Positions 1-12,954 of a stretch of DNA of 64,000 nt are shown here, in pieces. Where the stretch lies: contig NC_088871.1 in the NCBI RefSeq assembly GCF_032884065.1, forward strand, positions 44,068,619 to 44,132,618, in the 5' to 3' direction. The stretch is from Artemia franciscana (Eukaryota > Arthropoda > Branchiopoda > Anostraca > Artemiidae). The translations under genes were made by a program, and so were the position numbers. The stretch's first letter is position 1; every line of letters starts with the position of its first letter. The notes beneath the pieces were generated by a model. The model saw nothing but the letters and a program-made list of their open reading frames with translations. It was not told the origin of the DNA and did no database searches.

Positions 1-199
1 CCAAACAAAGTAACTAAAACCTTGTTTTGAACTTGTTTTCAAAAAGAAACAGTTTTAATAATTAAAATTTATTAAAAACTAAACTATAAAAAACCAACTA
101 CAAAACAATAACTTTCTTCCAAACACAAACCAGATCTAGCAGACCTACCCCCATCCACCCACTGGATCTGCCACTGCTACTTAGGCTACCTTCATTTGA

Positions 200-870
200 A
201 AAAAAAGAATTTTTTTTGTTTAATTTCTGATTGTACTTCAAATAATGCAGGAAATCCGCCTCTGTGGAGAGTTTCGGAGAGCCTCCTCCCCCTCCCCAAT
301 GGGAAGTCTTTGCAGCTGAATATTCTCACATGGAGGATTTCTTTTGCGAGAAATTCCCCCATGGAAATTTTCTGCTGCGGAAAATACCCAGATTGAAAAT
401 TTTTCGTACAAACCCCCCTCAGTCCACAAAAAGGTCCCCTAGACAATACGAAGCCCACAAAAAAGTTTCCATGACAATTTCACTGAACCATCTTCAGATG
501 TAAAATTGAGTTGGCAAAGAGAAAGTAAGAGAAATAAAAATAATTTTGTACAGGAATTCTGACAAATTTCCCCTGGGAATTTTACCCCTCAGGAAATTCT
601 TTCTGTTGAAATTTCCCGACCCTGAAGAAAATTACCCCTCCTCCTTGCATAAAACCCCCTTCCCTCCCTGAAAAATATCTATACACTTTCTAATAATGTA
701 AAGAAAGAGTAAAATTTTATAACTTACAACCCTTTTTTCAGGGGCTGTGGGGGGGGGCTCATGTCCTCTCCAGAAGTATAATTATTGGACCTTTCAAATA
801 CACTAAATGAAATTGCTGTCTCAGAATTTTGATCGGATATTTTTGGGGGAAAAGGGAGTGTGAGAGGGTG
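200..870. repeat. Dispersed C/G-run repeat family X (copy A)
   Basis: From about 250 to 640 the sequence is a degenerate array of a short motif of the type ggaaattttc / gaaattcccc. It is followed at about 720-870 by ataacttacaaccc, a G run and a tract containing cagaattttgatcgga. The same order of motifs recurs in copy B at about 13150-13860 and, more diverged, at 57235-57560 and 58440-58610. Short reading frames through it on both strands are by-products of the motif, not genes. Confidence 0.6.
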
Positions 871-2479
871 GCCCAAAAGGCAGTAAAACATTTAATTGTT
901 CATTTGAATATACCCTTTGTCTATCTTCTAGGATCACTGTTTCGATAGGATTACCCCAGGGAAAAACAAAAAAAAAGATACAAAAAATAAATAAGTACGC
1001 ATCCGTGATCTTTCTTCTGGCAAAAAAGAAGAATTCCGCATTTTGCAGATACGATCAGTCAAACTGCAGATCTTGGACCATAGTAATTAAAGTTTTTTGA
1101 TTGAAAGTAAAGAGAGAAACTAAAACTTGAAACAAACAGTAATTATACTTTCGAAGAAATAAGCTATCACCTTTGTAACCCCATACCCATCTATACGCCA
1201 AAGTTCTACTTGTGCAAAACTTCATAGTTTTTGGAATGCGACAAAAAGCTAGTAAGCAAGTGCAAGTGCCTACTTTTTTATTATTTGGCTTTTAAACTTC
1301 AGTGCATTCAATCAAATAACTCATCGAAAATTATTTTATTATTCATAATTATAACTCATTTTATATATTTAAAAGAAAGGTTCAAACTGCATTCTGTTTT
1401 ATAAAGCCTTGACAATAATATTTCATTTGGTCTTCGAACATATCCAATCATTTGTTGAAAAATGTTAGTCAATTTTCTTATCGAAATTTCTCAGGAGCTT
1501 ATTGGCAGTCTACAGATTTTACATAACCTTCGCCTAGTCTTTAAAATGAAAAATGGAAGCATTTCCTGAGCTCTAAACTGCATGTAAATTAGCTTTCTCT
1601 CAGTATTTTGTGACAGTTATTTGTTACGATCATAAAACCAGTAAGGTTTGTAGAGGATGGGTAAAAAAAAATAAATAACAACATACTAACAAGCCAAACA
1701 GCATCTATATATCCCATTCTCGGTGAAAATTAGACATATTTCGACTCATTTAGAAACAACCTTGAAGCCTTTATCTTTGATCTTTCAGGCATGTTGAATT
1801 TGATTATACAATTTTGATTTTGCGACATTCAATAAACTGTGAAAATTTTCTTGCGTTAATAATTTTGAATGTTTATTTTGAAGCTAAGGGACTGTGAATA
1901 TTATGACGCAGCATAAACTGATTTATACAATTTTTTTTTGAAATTTAAGTTTATTGACACCAAGTTCCTGCAAATAAGGTATGTTCTTTATGTCTTAGGC
2001 TGAACCGAAATTCACTAGAAAAATCTGACTGCTAACTCTGTATGCTCGTTCGAGTTTCAAGAAGAAGAGAAAAGATTTTCTACACAACAGTACCGAAAAG
2101 CGAGGTATCAAAAAAGGAGCTGAATTAAGTATGCATGATCTGATATCATAAATAGATACTTCGTACTTTTAAAATATTTCTGTGTGATTTTGCTTTGGTC
2201 TTAACATTGTTTCTTTGCACAACTTCAGAGTTGTTCTCCTATGATAATGGTAGCCTACTCTGATCTGACATAGCCTATTTTAAGAAAGGGGTACTCCAGA
2301 TTTGACTTTAGTTTTAGATAAAGGTACAGAAAATTTCGGAAAAATCCTATGATATGTGAGTTAAAAGATGAACACATTGCTCAGTGGGTCTTAAATCACT
2401 TTTTAATTATACTAGCCTAAATGCTACCCTCACCTGTTCTACCTTCTATTCTTTAAAGAACTCTAAAACTGTCTTTTTT
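871..2479. other. Non-coding, nothing recognised (and 13861-15540 in copy B)
   Basis: AT-rich sequence without long reading frames, RNA-gene signals or recognised repeat families beyond belonging to the tandem duplication. Confidence 0.6.
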
Positions 2480-3015
2480 GGGAAATTTTTAATTGACTCA
2501 ATGCAATTTTTGGTCAATGTTCCTATTACCTGAACAATTGTTTAGGGTCATGAAACTATTGTTAATAGATGCATTTTGACTTTTTGAACATCTTTTCTCT
2601 CTTTCAAAACTACCACAAACTCACTGTTATGGAGTTAATATATATTTGCACATTAGGGTGGGGGGTAAAGCATAGCATATATTAAATACAGCAATGGTTA
2701 GTTTACATATTTAATATATGCTATGCTTTACCCCCACCCCCCTAATGTGCAAATATATAGCCCAAATTTGTTTTGAAACTATTACAGATTTGCGATTTCA
2801 AATATCCAATCAACAAAAATGGAAATGATTGCAATTCTATATGTGTAAATACAAGAATATTTGGGCTGGAATAACTCCATAATGGTGAGTTTATGGTAGT
2901 TTTGCAAGAGAGAAAAGATGTTCAAAAAGTCAATACATCTATTAACAGTAGTTTCATGACCCTAAACAATTGTTCAAGTAATAGGAACATTGACCCAATT
3001 TTTAATTGCATTTGT
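2480..3015. repeat. Foldback element 1 (copy A; B counterpart 15540-16090)
   Basis: Left arm about 2490-2640 is the inverse of right arm about 2868-3010 (both contain the aacaattgttta / taaacaattgtt and gaacatcttttctct / agagaaaagatgttc pairs). Inside sits a second inverted repeat: 2639-2689 against 2708-2759, with core gtaaagcatagcatatatta and ends tatatttgcacatta. The structure would fold into a long hairpin. No coding capacity. In copy B the inner palindrome at about 15730 has an extra short inverted insert. Confidence 0.85.
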
Positions 3016-3035
3016 CAAAATCATATGATAAAATT

Positions 3036-3690
3036 CTAGTTTAGTGACTTCATTAAAATTAGTGCAAACAGTATTACTGGCTTTCATATAAAATGAATAT
3101 ACTACTTGATTCCTTTTTTTATGCTCTTTACAAATATAACAGTTGATTCTACTGCAAATTCAGATTTAAGCACTTTTTGACCTCTTAAAAATGACCTATA
3201 TACGGTGTTATTACAAATCTGTAATAGTTTAGAAACAAATTTGGGCTATATATTTGCATATCAGGGGGGTGGGGGTAAAGCATAGCATATATTAATTACA
3301 TAAACTAACAATTGCTGTTTTTTTATGTGTTTGTGCTGTTGCACTGGTGATCTCTCTTCTCATTAAAATTCAATGTGCACAAACACATAAAAAAATACAG
3401 CAATGGTTAGTTTATGTATTTAATATATGCTATGCTTTACCCCCACCCCTGTGATGTGCAAATATATAGCCCAAATTTGTTTCTAAACTATTACAGATTT
3501 GTAATGACCACATATATAGGTCATTTTTAAGAGGTCAAAAAGTGCTTAAATCTGAATTTGCAGTAGAAGCAATTATTATATTTGTAAACAGCATTAAAAA
3601 AGGCATCAAGTGGTATATTCACTTTATATGAAAGCCAGTAATACTGTTTGCACCAATTTTACCATGACTTCTTGCTATCTTGGAAAGGGG
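3036..3690. repeat. Foldback element 2 (copy A; B counterpart 16110-16760)
   Basis: Arms of about 300 bases: left about 3036-3340, right about 3370-3680. Paired landmarks are gtattactggctttcatat / atatgaaagccagtaatac, cactttttgacctctt / aagaggtcaaaaagtg and caaatttgggctatatattt / aaatatatagcccaaatttg. The central part repeats the gtaaagcatagcatatatta core of foldback element 1. A lone piece of its right arm occurs at about 40445-40600. Confidence 0.85.
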
Positions 3691-4245
3691 TTAGGTTAGG
3701 AAAATAAAACTTACAGGAATGGGTCTACAGGCTAAAGTATGACCAAGGAAGGTATTTTAAAGTACCCACCACCACTCTAGAGGGCCCTGGAATTTGCCTA
3801 CATGACAGGTCTTTACCTATATAAATTTTGATAAATCAACATTTTACCTTAATTTTCAGTTACCAGTTGCTTTTCCTCTGCCTTTAGTTCTGAAAATGCA
3901 ATTCCAGTTATTTGAGTAGAATTCTGAGCCATATCAATGTTTTTTTCAAAATTTAGGAAATGTATTTGCAGATTTTTTTAAACCTTATAAATTAGGATTG
4001 AGCAAACTTGTGAAGCTGAAAACAATTTTGTTGTACTTCCTTCAATCAGAAGATCTATTTTGTAAGGTTTCACTTTTATAACACACATGTTTTTAAAGTT
4101 CATCAAAGGTCAGGACCCTCTAGAGGGAGAGGGAGTGTAGGTAGGTACTTCAAAATGCCTTCCTGGGACATACTTTAGCCTGTAGCCACATCCCTGAAAG
4201 TTTCATTTTCCTAACCTAACCCCTTTCTGAGATAGCCAAGTCACT
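3665..4245. mobile_element. Non-autonomous TIR element, about 580 bp (copy A)
   Basis: Left 3665-3830 and right about 4095-4245 are inverted copies of one another; landmarks are ggttaggttaggaaaat / attttcctaacctaacc and ctctagagggccct / aggaccctctagaggga. The middle has no reading frame. A full second copy in the opposite orientation lies at about 39636-40198 and a truncated one in block B at 16740-17250. The layout (long terminal inverted repeats, short non-coding middle, dispersed copies) is that of a MITE or foldback transposon. Target-site duplications were not resolved. Confidence 0.75.
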
Positions 4246-6842
4246 AAACTAGAATTTTACCATCTTTTTAAGTATGTAGATAAACATTAAGGAATGGCCT
4301 ACTTATTGAATGAACATACTTCTTTGTGCCTTTTTTATGCTCTGTCCAAATATTATAATTGCTTTACTCACAAGTTCAGTTTTTAAGCCCTTTGTAGACC
4401 CTCAAAGATAATGTCTTTTTCTCCTGTTTTATATAACCTATGGCTTGTGTACCTGATTTGGCATCAATCTTGTTAAAACTTGTTTACCCATGAATTGAAT
4501 CAACAGTGACATATGCTTAGGAGAATATAATCTAGGCTATATATTTGGGTGAGGTTAGAAACACTAGGTTAAAAATGAATTTGCAAGCAAATTTATTATT
4601 ATTTTCAGGGAGAGCATAAAAAAGGCATTGACTGGTGTGTTGACTTCATTTATAGGTCATTTATGTGAACTGCTCAATATTATCATCATGTGAATAGCTT
4701 GAAAATAACCTTAGGCTGTACAACACTCACAATATCTAATATGCTGATAATCAACAGTAGAGTGTAATCTCAGACATGCATTTAAAGCTTGGCCTAGAAA
4801 ATGCTGTTTAATCTTAGAGTTAGAATAAAATATCTGATCATAGACAGTCAGTTTTAGACAAACTTAATCTAAAGATAAGTGTTATGATTTGGTATAGAGT
4901 AAAAAACCAGTATGCAGTTGAGCAAAATTATATAAAACTCTCTCTCACATCTTGTGACCAAATAGGAATTGAGAAGAATTGTATCTGTCAATGAATAGCT
5001 AAAAACCTAATCTATGCATCAATATGGTTTTTATTAAAATTATTTAAGATCAAACAATTGAAATTATTAGTTTTTTGACTTACCTAGAAGGATGTTTTTT
5101 TAAAAATACCAATTGTCCTTTTTTGATGTATATATTCTTTAAGTGTTTCAGTTTTATTCATATATTAACAGAAAGCTGATTGCCTTCTGATTCTAGAAAT
5201 GTGACTTTTATTGCTTGATATTGTGATTATAAATCACAAATATTAAAATAAAAAAAAAATTCTTTTCAATTACTTGTCATAATAGACACCACATTTTGAA
5301 TTCAAGATGACAAATTACGCCCACTGGGTGTAATTTGTATCTCTCTAGTGAGAGATAGTGATGAGAGAGTTGTATCTCTCTAGTGTCATCTCTCTAGTGA
5401 GAGATGATTGGGCCTACACTTGCATTATGTCATTCTGTTGTAAAATAGGAGCAGTCCAAAAACCCATCTCTATTTTACCAGAATGCTGAAGATAAGCAGT
5501 CTTTTACCCTAATAATAATTAAATAGGTCAGACTTTAGGGGTAACTTATTTCAAAATTTAAATTTGAAAAACCAGAAGTTTGTAGCCAGTCAATACCAGC
5601 CCATCTATTCATAACTATCAGCCAATCCCAACTATCTTAATTTATGTGCATAATGTCCAAGATTTGGAACCTGTTGTATTTGTTTATGAAAGAGACTCTT
5701 CAATTAGGATATCTGTTCAGGATTAGACATTATCTAATAGTAATGGGAATATTACCCTACCATAATTTTTGGTTTTCAGTCTGTTTTGCTGTAAATTGAA
5801 GATACAATAACTTGCCTTATTTCAGTTGGATCTTAAGCCATAAAAAGTTTTTGCCTACATTTAAGATATAGATTTTAAAACCTTATAAATCTGGATCAGG
5901 CTAAGGTATTTGGCTTTAATGACCTTCCTTATACCAATTGAGCAGTAGCCTGCATTTATTTCTCAAGGTTTTGCTTTTTTAAGAAAAAACCATCATTCCC
6001 CTTGCTGGGAGGAAAAGGTTGCAATAGATACTTTAAACTAGCCCATCTTTCCAGAGGATTATTAAGGCTCTTTATTCATTTCTGAGAAATTTCCTTTACC
6101 TTCTCAACTACTTTCCAAGATTGACAAAAGCCCCTCATCTTAAATGTCACTTCTTTTAGATATAGGCCCATTAGAATAAAAAAAACCTACCATTTGGTGA
6201 ACTTAAAAATAAATATCTTTTTTTGTTTTACCTTTATACTTTTCAGTGTTTTCTTATAGTTCACAAGTGGTTTTTACAGTACACATGAATGAGATTACAG
6301 ATTGCTTTTAATGAGCAAACATAGGTAATAAAGATTAGGACAAAAAATAAAGTAGTACAATGTCCTCTGCATATAATTACTACAATTATGCCCCTCCCTC
6401 CCTGCAATGAGCCCAGATATATAGGGTATGGATTTTTTTTTTGTTTCATTTCAAATTGGCTTTATTTGACATTAAAGATGAGCTGTTTATAAGCAATGAG
6501 CAACAAAGTAATTCAAGCTCAAAAAATGGTAAAATTTTGTATCTAGCCCCATAAAGGGGGGGGGGGCAAGAATATTTATGGCTGTGGTTTTTTGGAAAGA
6601 CTATTGGATTCATTTTGTCTATTTCCTATTTTTAAATATAAAAGGTACTGGGTGTAACTTTAGGGTCCCTTTAAGGACTTAAAATCTATGAAGGTAGCAA
6701 TTAGTGAACAATAAAAAAATAATGCAAACCAAAAAAAATTGCCATCTTGTATATAGCCTAGGGCACTTTTAATGCATTATGGTAGGGTAGGGAAGGTTCA
6801 AATGTAGTTTCAGAGTTGTGATTATTATATTTTGAAAAAGAT
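4246..6842. other. Non-coding stretch of copy A (B: 17251-19554)
   Basis: No gene recognised. It contains the dispersed motif gagcataaaaaaggca (about 4612) and a ctaggctatatatttgggtg segment (about 4532) that recurs at about 45541. Only copy A has 5339-5405, where the 18-base hairpin atctctctagtgagagat occurs twice. A short minus-strand frame near 6261-6449 (also in B) shows no recognisable protein. Confidence 0.6.
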
Positions 6843-8240
6843 TTACCTTAAATCGCATTTGCCAGTGAGATAAGGTGGTAGATCCTCCTGTAGTTCTTGC
6901 TGGTGGTGAGTGATGTAATTATGTTGGCTTAGCTTGACTCCAGCCTTGAAGGAGTGGGGAGTCTCAGCTTGGATGGTAGACTTGGATAGGCTATTCCAGA
7001 GGGGGACCGCCCAAATGGAAAAGAAGCCACGTTGTTCCCTTCTCCGACATCCAGGCAGGTGAAGCTTAAGACTGTGACCTCTTGAATTGTTAGCCAGGGA
7101 GGGGGTGAAGATCTGGTTCAGGTGACCGGATTTGAAAATTTTGCATGTCATGATCATATCTCCTCTATATCTTCAATATCTGAGGGTTGGAAGTCTCAGA
7201 GATCCTAGGCGATCCTGGTAAGGGACATTATTTAAGCCATGGACCAGTTTGGTTGCTCTCCTTTGGACACTTTCAAGGGCTCTTGTGTCCATTTTATTTT
7301 GGGGAAAGGCCAAAGTCAAGCCAAACTCAAGGTGGGGACAGACAAGGGATTTATAAAGTTTTGTAACCACACATGACTTTCTGGTTACAAAAGAGTGCTT
7401 AATGAGTCTGAGAGCTCGATTAGCTTTTGCAACCTGACCCTGAGTGTGGCTGTGGAATTTTAAATCTTTGTCCACAATGATGCCTAAGTTTCTCTCCTCG
7501 GCAACTGCTTCCAACTGATCACACCCTATATGGTAGGGATGGTGGGGGTTATTGTGCCCTAAGTGCAGTACCTTGCATTTTGTTGCATTGAATTGTAGGG
7601 CCCAAGTTGATGACCAGGAGGATAGCCTGTCGAGGTCCAGCTGAATGCAGGCTCTTTCTTCTTCAGTTTCAGCAGGCCCAATAAGCTTACAGTTGTCAGC
7701 ATATAATGTTAAACGTTGCATAGACAAGTTGTACAGTCGTTAATATATATGCTGAACAATGTTGGCCCAAGGATGGTTCCCTGTGGGACACCGCTTATAA
7801 CCAGGGAATTGGAGGAGAAGACTGGATTGCCATTATCAGTGTAGATTATGACAGATTGAGATCTACCAGTTAGGAATGCTCCAATCCAGTCAATCACATC
7901 CTCATGCACCTGGTAAGCTTTAAGCTTCAGCAACAGGTATGAGTGTTCAACTTTGTCAAAGGCTTTGGCTTGGTTGAGTAAGATAATGTCAACCAGTTTA
8001 CCCATATCTAAAATTTTAGTTGCATGATCGTATGACTGAATAAAGTTGGTGTCAATTGACCTGCCCCTGCAAAATCCATGTTGTCTATTGCTAATAAGTG
8101 TATTTTCTTCTAAATAATTTATAAGAGCATGGCTAATGATACCTTCAATGATCTTGCAAATGGCTGAGGTTAGGCTTATTGGTTGATAATTTCCTGGGTT
8201 ATCCTTGTCACCTTTCTTAAAAATTGGTATAATATTTGCT
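6843..8240 (-). mobile_element. LINE reverse transcriptase fragment, CR1/L2-like (copy A)
   Basis: Minus-strand remains of a non-LTR retrotransposon. Reading from 8222 downwards, the translation passes FKKGDKDNPGNYQPISLTSA (early RT motif), a QHGFCRGR segment, ILLNQAKAFDKVEH (RT motif A), SGVPQGTILGPTLFSIYIND (motif B) and LYADNCKLIGP (motif C), then the ALESVQRRATKLV and FFSIWAVPLWNSLS C-terminal segments and a stop at 6843. The catalytic aspartates are altered: LLD is LLN in motif A and YADD is YADN in motif C. One base missing at about 7711 relative to copy B shifts the frame between motifs B and C. The 5' part (endonuclease) is absent. A dead 5'-truncated copy; the clade assignment is from general look only. 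Confidence 0.9.
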
Positions 8241-9440
8241 TAGCTGATAACTTTTGCTTAGCTTTTAAACTTAGCTGATAAAATTTTGGATGAGGGGTCA
8301 TTTGTTTTCTTGAAAAGTAGCTGATTTAGGTTTTTTAAACTTTCAATTTTGTTTTCAGAGCCTAACTATGGGATGGGAAGGTCTTTTGAAGCATTTATCC
8401 CCCCCCCCTCCAAAGGGCACTAACCATAAGTTTAACTGTTTCAAGTTTGTCAAATACTGATTTGTAAGATTTTAAAGAATTTGTCCAAATTTGAAATTAA
8501 AAGAGCTTGAAACCATCTCCCCTCAACTTAAGTTAGGCTCTAAATTCCATCCTGAAAGTGTTATCTCTCCTGATAAGTGATGTCAGTGTAAAAAAGATGA
8601 AACCTTGGCATTTGAGCAACACAAATATTTTAGGCACCAACATTTTAGAAAATTTGCCTAATAACATAAATGTTTATTTCCATATTTATTTGCATAATAT
8701 ATTTAAAATCACTTCAAATTTCCCATGCAGAAATACCCCTTTTTTAGTGAAAGGGGTGGGGGTAATCTTGAATTAAATTTTATATATCTGGATTGAAAGG
8801 TTATTTCCTATTAATTCTGTCTGGGGAAACCAAAAATGACATCAGAAATGAAAGACTACATCAATTAGTATCCCATTTCCACCCTAGTAAGGTCAGAGGG
8901 GGATGCAATCAGAATCTCAATTTATGCAGTATTTACACACAAATGAACACCAAAATGTTCAAAAGAATTTGCTTAATAATATATACAGAATAACCTGAAG
9001 TTTGGGGCTTTGGATTTTTGTCATATGATTATATACCCATTATGACTGGTGACTAGTATACCTGCCCCTAAAAGCCTTCATAAACTGATGCACTGCAGCT
9101 TTAAAGGTGACTGTGATAGCATTCAGTGCACTTGCAAAAAAAAGTAACCTTTTCTGCACTATTGCTTGCAGCCAGTGCCATGGAACTAGCTACCTCAAAA
9201 TTCCTTTAGACCTTTAACTTTTTTTCCAAAATATATTTCTTTATTGATCTTGGTAACCAGTGTGATTCATCCAAATTTTGTTTTATTCAATAGCTTTTTA
9301 ATCAAATCAAAGTTGTCATTTTTTCAGAGTCATAGTAATAAAAAACAAAGTTGCAATTGAAGTGTACCATTTGCTCTTTCTTACTTTAGTTTTTACTTTT
9401 CATATTTTTTTTGCAATAATAACCAATGGTGTTCTCATTG
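8241..9440. other. Non-coding stretch (B: 20970-22230)
   Basis: AT-rich, with runs of C at about 8399-8408 and 9441-9452. Short frames at 8558-8776 and 8793-8993 show no family resemblance and no codon-like pattern. B has about 57 extra bases after 21177. Confidence 0.5.
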
Positions 9441-9459
9441 ACCCCCCCCCCCTGATTGC

Positions 9460-10620
9460 TAAAGGGTGAGTGTGAAAATAAGAGTGAAGAGTCAAGATAT
9501 ACCAAGTTACTTGTAATTGGAATACATTATGAAATTGTAGAGTGGATGCTTCAGTTTCTTCCCAGGGTAAGGCAAAGAGTGAAAATTTTTGGAGAAAATG
9601 GACAGGTATTCAAGACATTGAAGTGTTAAGTGGAATGCCCTAGGGAACCATCTTGGAACCAATATTATTCAACATTTATATTAATGGCACACCAACTACA
9701 GTCAAAAATAAAATAAGTCTTTATGCTGATGACCCCTAACTTATTGGACCTGTTGATACACCCAATAAGAGAGCCTCTATGACCTATGGGTACTTTCCCA
9801 GTGAGCAACTTTGTGGAGGCTTGAATTTAATGTAAATAAATGTCAAACAATCTACTTTGGAAAGAAAACTGAGAAATGTCCTTATTATCTGCTAGGGATG
9901 GACAGATCAAGACAGACTATCATCTTGTCTGAAGCAGAGAGAGACTTGGGGATCATATTTGATAAAGAATTAAAGTTTGCTATGCACACACAGACAGCTG
10001 TAGCCAAAGCACTCCAAACCATTGGCATTATAAAATGAATAATCACTATTAGGTCACCTATGGTGATGACTAAATTATATAAGGCATTGGCCAGGCCTAA
10101 TTTGGAGTTTGGCATGTGTTTTGCTAGCCCCCTCAACAAAGGTGACCAGCAGAAGTTAGAATCAGTTTAGAGACATGCTACAAAAGCAATTGATGGATGC
10201 AAATACTTAAACTACTCATCCTGTCTCAAGAAACTGGAACTCCCCACTCTTGTCTACTGACTTGAAAGGGATGATATTATTATGATGCATAAGCTCCTGA
10301 ATTTTAACTCCCCATTAAACAAGCCATTTCAACTTAACCAGTCTGTCAGAGCTAAGGGGCATAGCTGGAAAGTATATCAGAAGAGAGCTGTCATTATGCT
10401 ACACAATAACTTCTTCACTAACCAAATAGTGAGTTTGTGGAATTCACTCACCAAAGAAGCCTTCACTACCCCCAGTACTGCTTCCTTTAAAAGAGCTGGT
10501 GATGGAGAACAGTCATCAAAGCCATGGCAAACTGAGTGGGATGTCTTTGAGATGTCCAACTATTGTCATCACTAACCAGCAATTCTACAGGATTTAATCC
10601 TTGTTTTGCTGGACAATGCA
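9460..10620 (+). mobile_element. LINE reverse transcriptase C-terminal fragment (copy A)
   Basis: Plus-strand remains of a LINE related to, but distinct from, the one at 6843-8240. The translation shows VECPRGTILEPILFNIYING (decayed motif B), SLYADD followed at once by a stop (motif C), NVNKCQTIYFGKKTEKCPYY, LSEAERDLGIIFDKELKF and, after further breaks, TKLYKALARPNLEFGMCF and NQIVSLWNSLTKEAF. Several stops and frame changes make it non-functional. Open pieces are 9811-10038 and 10282-10575. Confidence 0.85.
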
Positions 10621-10920
10621 CTTTAAGGTATACCTTAAAGAAGATTTCAAGAAAATCTTCCACTCAGATTTGTACTCTTTATCCCTTAAAAAAAGAAGAA
10701 ACTACCAGAAAAAAACACCATTGCCCCTGCACATACACCTCTTAAGTCAGCTTGGTGCTAATATAGACCCAATTTTAGTTCATGGGCATGAGATTGCAAT
10801 GAAGCACTGTTAAGACCAAAAGTAGGCCAATAGCAAAGATTGTGCTTCCAACCCCCTTTGTCCTCTCAGGGTAGAAATAGGGTACTAAATGATGTAATGT
10901 TTCAATTTTGATGTCATTTT

Positions 10921-11600
10921 AAGTCTCCCCAGACTTTAAATAATTGGAGACAACCTTTTAATCTACCAAATGCTGTACAAATTGTGATTCTGATTTTTTA
11001 ATCCCCTCCAACCTCACTTAGGGTTGAAATGGCGTGCCAAATAATAGAATTTTCAAATTCTAGCATCATTTTTGGTCTTCTACAGGCTTGAAGTAATTAA
11101 ATAAACCTTTTTGTTCAGAGAATTTTGCAGAAATGTATATTCAAGATTTTTCCCTCTTCCCTGAAAAAAAGAGGTATTTCTCCACAGCAGATTTGGATAG
11201 ATTATAGCAATTTTTTCTGTACATTTCAGTGGAAAAAACATTTTTATTCAGTGCAAAAAAGTCGCCCCAGACTTGAAATAATTGGAAACAACCTTTTAAT
11301 CTGCCAAATATTGCACAAATTGTGATTCTGATTTTTTAATCCTCTCCAACCTTGCTTAGGGTTGAAATGGGGTGCTAAATAATAGAATTTTCGAATTCTA
11401 ATGTCATTTTTGGTCTTTCCAGACTTAAAGTAATTAAAAATAAACCTTTTAGTTCAGAGAATTTTGAAGAAATGTATATTCAAGATTTTTCCCTTTTCCC
11501 TGAAAAAAAAGGTATTTCTCTGCAGCAGGTTTTGGATATATTATAGCAATTTTTTCTGAACATTTCAGTGCAAAAAACTTTTATTGCTCAAATGCCATGT
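10921..11600. repeat. 338-bp unit present twice in tandem (once in copy B)
   Basis: aagtctccccagacttt at 10921 recurs as aagtcgccccagacttg at 11259, and the following bases match throughout (attgtgattctgat, gggttgaaatgg, atgtatattcaagattttt). Block B has only one unit, at about 23652-23990. No reading frame of interest. Confidence 0.85.
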
Positions 11601-12169
11601 CAAAACAGTATTTTTACTCACTTTGTACAATTGTTTTCCAAGATAACAACAAATACCTCAACTTGAGTTTTACTATTTTAATTTTACCTGTCTTAATCTT
11701 AGAAAAATGTGTTTGTCCTTAATCTTGGTATGGATCTGCTTTTCTTTGACTCCTGGTTTTTGAAACGTAATTCTAATGATCAGAGTAGGATTTGGAGCAA
11801 TTGTATTATTATTCTTTATATATAAAAAGATCTAGAAAATAAATATCTAGGATCTAGCTGAGCTATGATGCCTCAAATACTCTCTCTGAGTCTTGTGACT
11901 ATTGTAGATGTATTCCTGAAAGACTGAACATAAAGTTTGTCCAGGTTCACCAAAGATCAGTGGCTTCTAGAGAGGGAAGGGGGTGGATACTTTAAAAGGA
12001 GCTTCTGGGACATATTGACTAGTCTCAGTTAACCCCAAGCTCAAACTTTTCATTGCTGTCTGCTGACACAGTTTGTTCAGATAGGCAGTTCCATATTGAT
12101 ATCTATTGTCTATGGATTGTTCAAAAAATGTGGCTCAATTCTGCTTTCTAGGGCTATAATGAAAGAAAG

Positions 12170-12435
12170 ATTGAGATAGATAGTTCACATTCTGTGGATG
12201 AAGGATCACAGATTGCCAAAAATTGTCCTTCTTGGCCACTGTCTGGGGCTACATGGAAAGCAGGTTGTTCATGTCTGGGTTGGGAGGATGTCATAAATAA
12301 AAATTTAAAGGAAATGGGAATTTTCTGGGATGGTGTTAAGAGGTAGGCCTTGAATAGATTAGGTTGGAGGAGCGTGCATAGCTGTGTTGGCCTCAGGCGG
12401 CTTGGTGCTACAGTGAGTTATTATTATTATTAGTA
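12170..12435 (+). mobile_element. LINE 3' end with ATT-type tail (copy A)
   Basis: The translation contains WEDVINKNLKEMGIFWDGVK, then a stop, ALNRLG and SVHSCVGLRRLGA. This is the characteristic C-terminal end of many endonuclease/RT LINE polyproteins. It ends at a short ATT repeat (12419-12433). Frameshifts and stops are present. The same family recurs at 24570-24836 and, inverted, at 54595-54880. Confidence 0.75.
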
Positions 12436-12560
12436 TATTGATATCAAACAAATTGGAAATATATTATGGTGGTCTCTTTGCAGAACTGCTATGCCTTTTG
12501 ATTTTTTAGAGTAGCCTCCAGTCATAGTCACATGAGAGAGGGGGATTGGGGTTAAATATG

Positions 12561-12954
12561 GCTTTTTTTTTACAGTTAGCCATGACTTGATACCCACAAC
12601 TTTTCCATTTTAATTGCAAAAATAGCAAACCCAAAAACCGAAACAGTCAGCCAAAAAAAGTAATGATATCAATTTCTTTGCCTCACTGCCATAGTAAGAT
12701 TTAAAAACAAATTTTTGACGGTAAAAATAATTAAATATTTCGCTTTTCAGCATCGTTGTGACAGCACAATCCTGAAATATCATTTCGACAGCCTAACAAA
12801 GTTGGGATTTTAAATTTCTCCTTATTGCTATTAAGAAATGAAGATTTTCACATCCCAGTTGGCTTTTGCGGTAAAACGGACAGATTCTCTTGATAAGCCT
12901 AAATTTAATTAAGTAATTTTGGCAGTATGTGTCATTACTGAAATCTAACAGAGG
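12561..12954. other. Spacer between the two tandem copies
   Basis: 394 bases with no match to the other copy inside this window. It may be the left part of the duplicated unit, whose partner would lie upstream of base 1, or it may be true spacer. No coding or RNA signal seen. Confidence 0.5.

Larger units (their letters stand above)
1..12560. repeat. Segmental tandem duplication, copy A
   Basis: This block matches 12955-24961 base for base in order and orientation, with a few percent mismatch by eye and many indels. The first bases (ccaaacaaagtaactaaaac) recur at 12955. Similarity stops at about 12560, where A continues with gcttttttttt and B with a different sequence. Copy A may begin upstream of the window, so its left edge is not seen. 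A carries about 195 bases at 5328-5523 that B lacks, and two units of a 338-bp repeat where B has one. It holds foldback elements and three LINE fragments listed separately. Confidence 0.95.
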
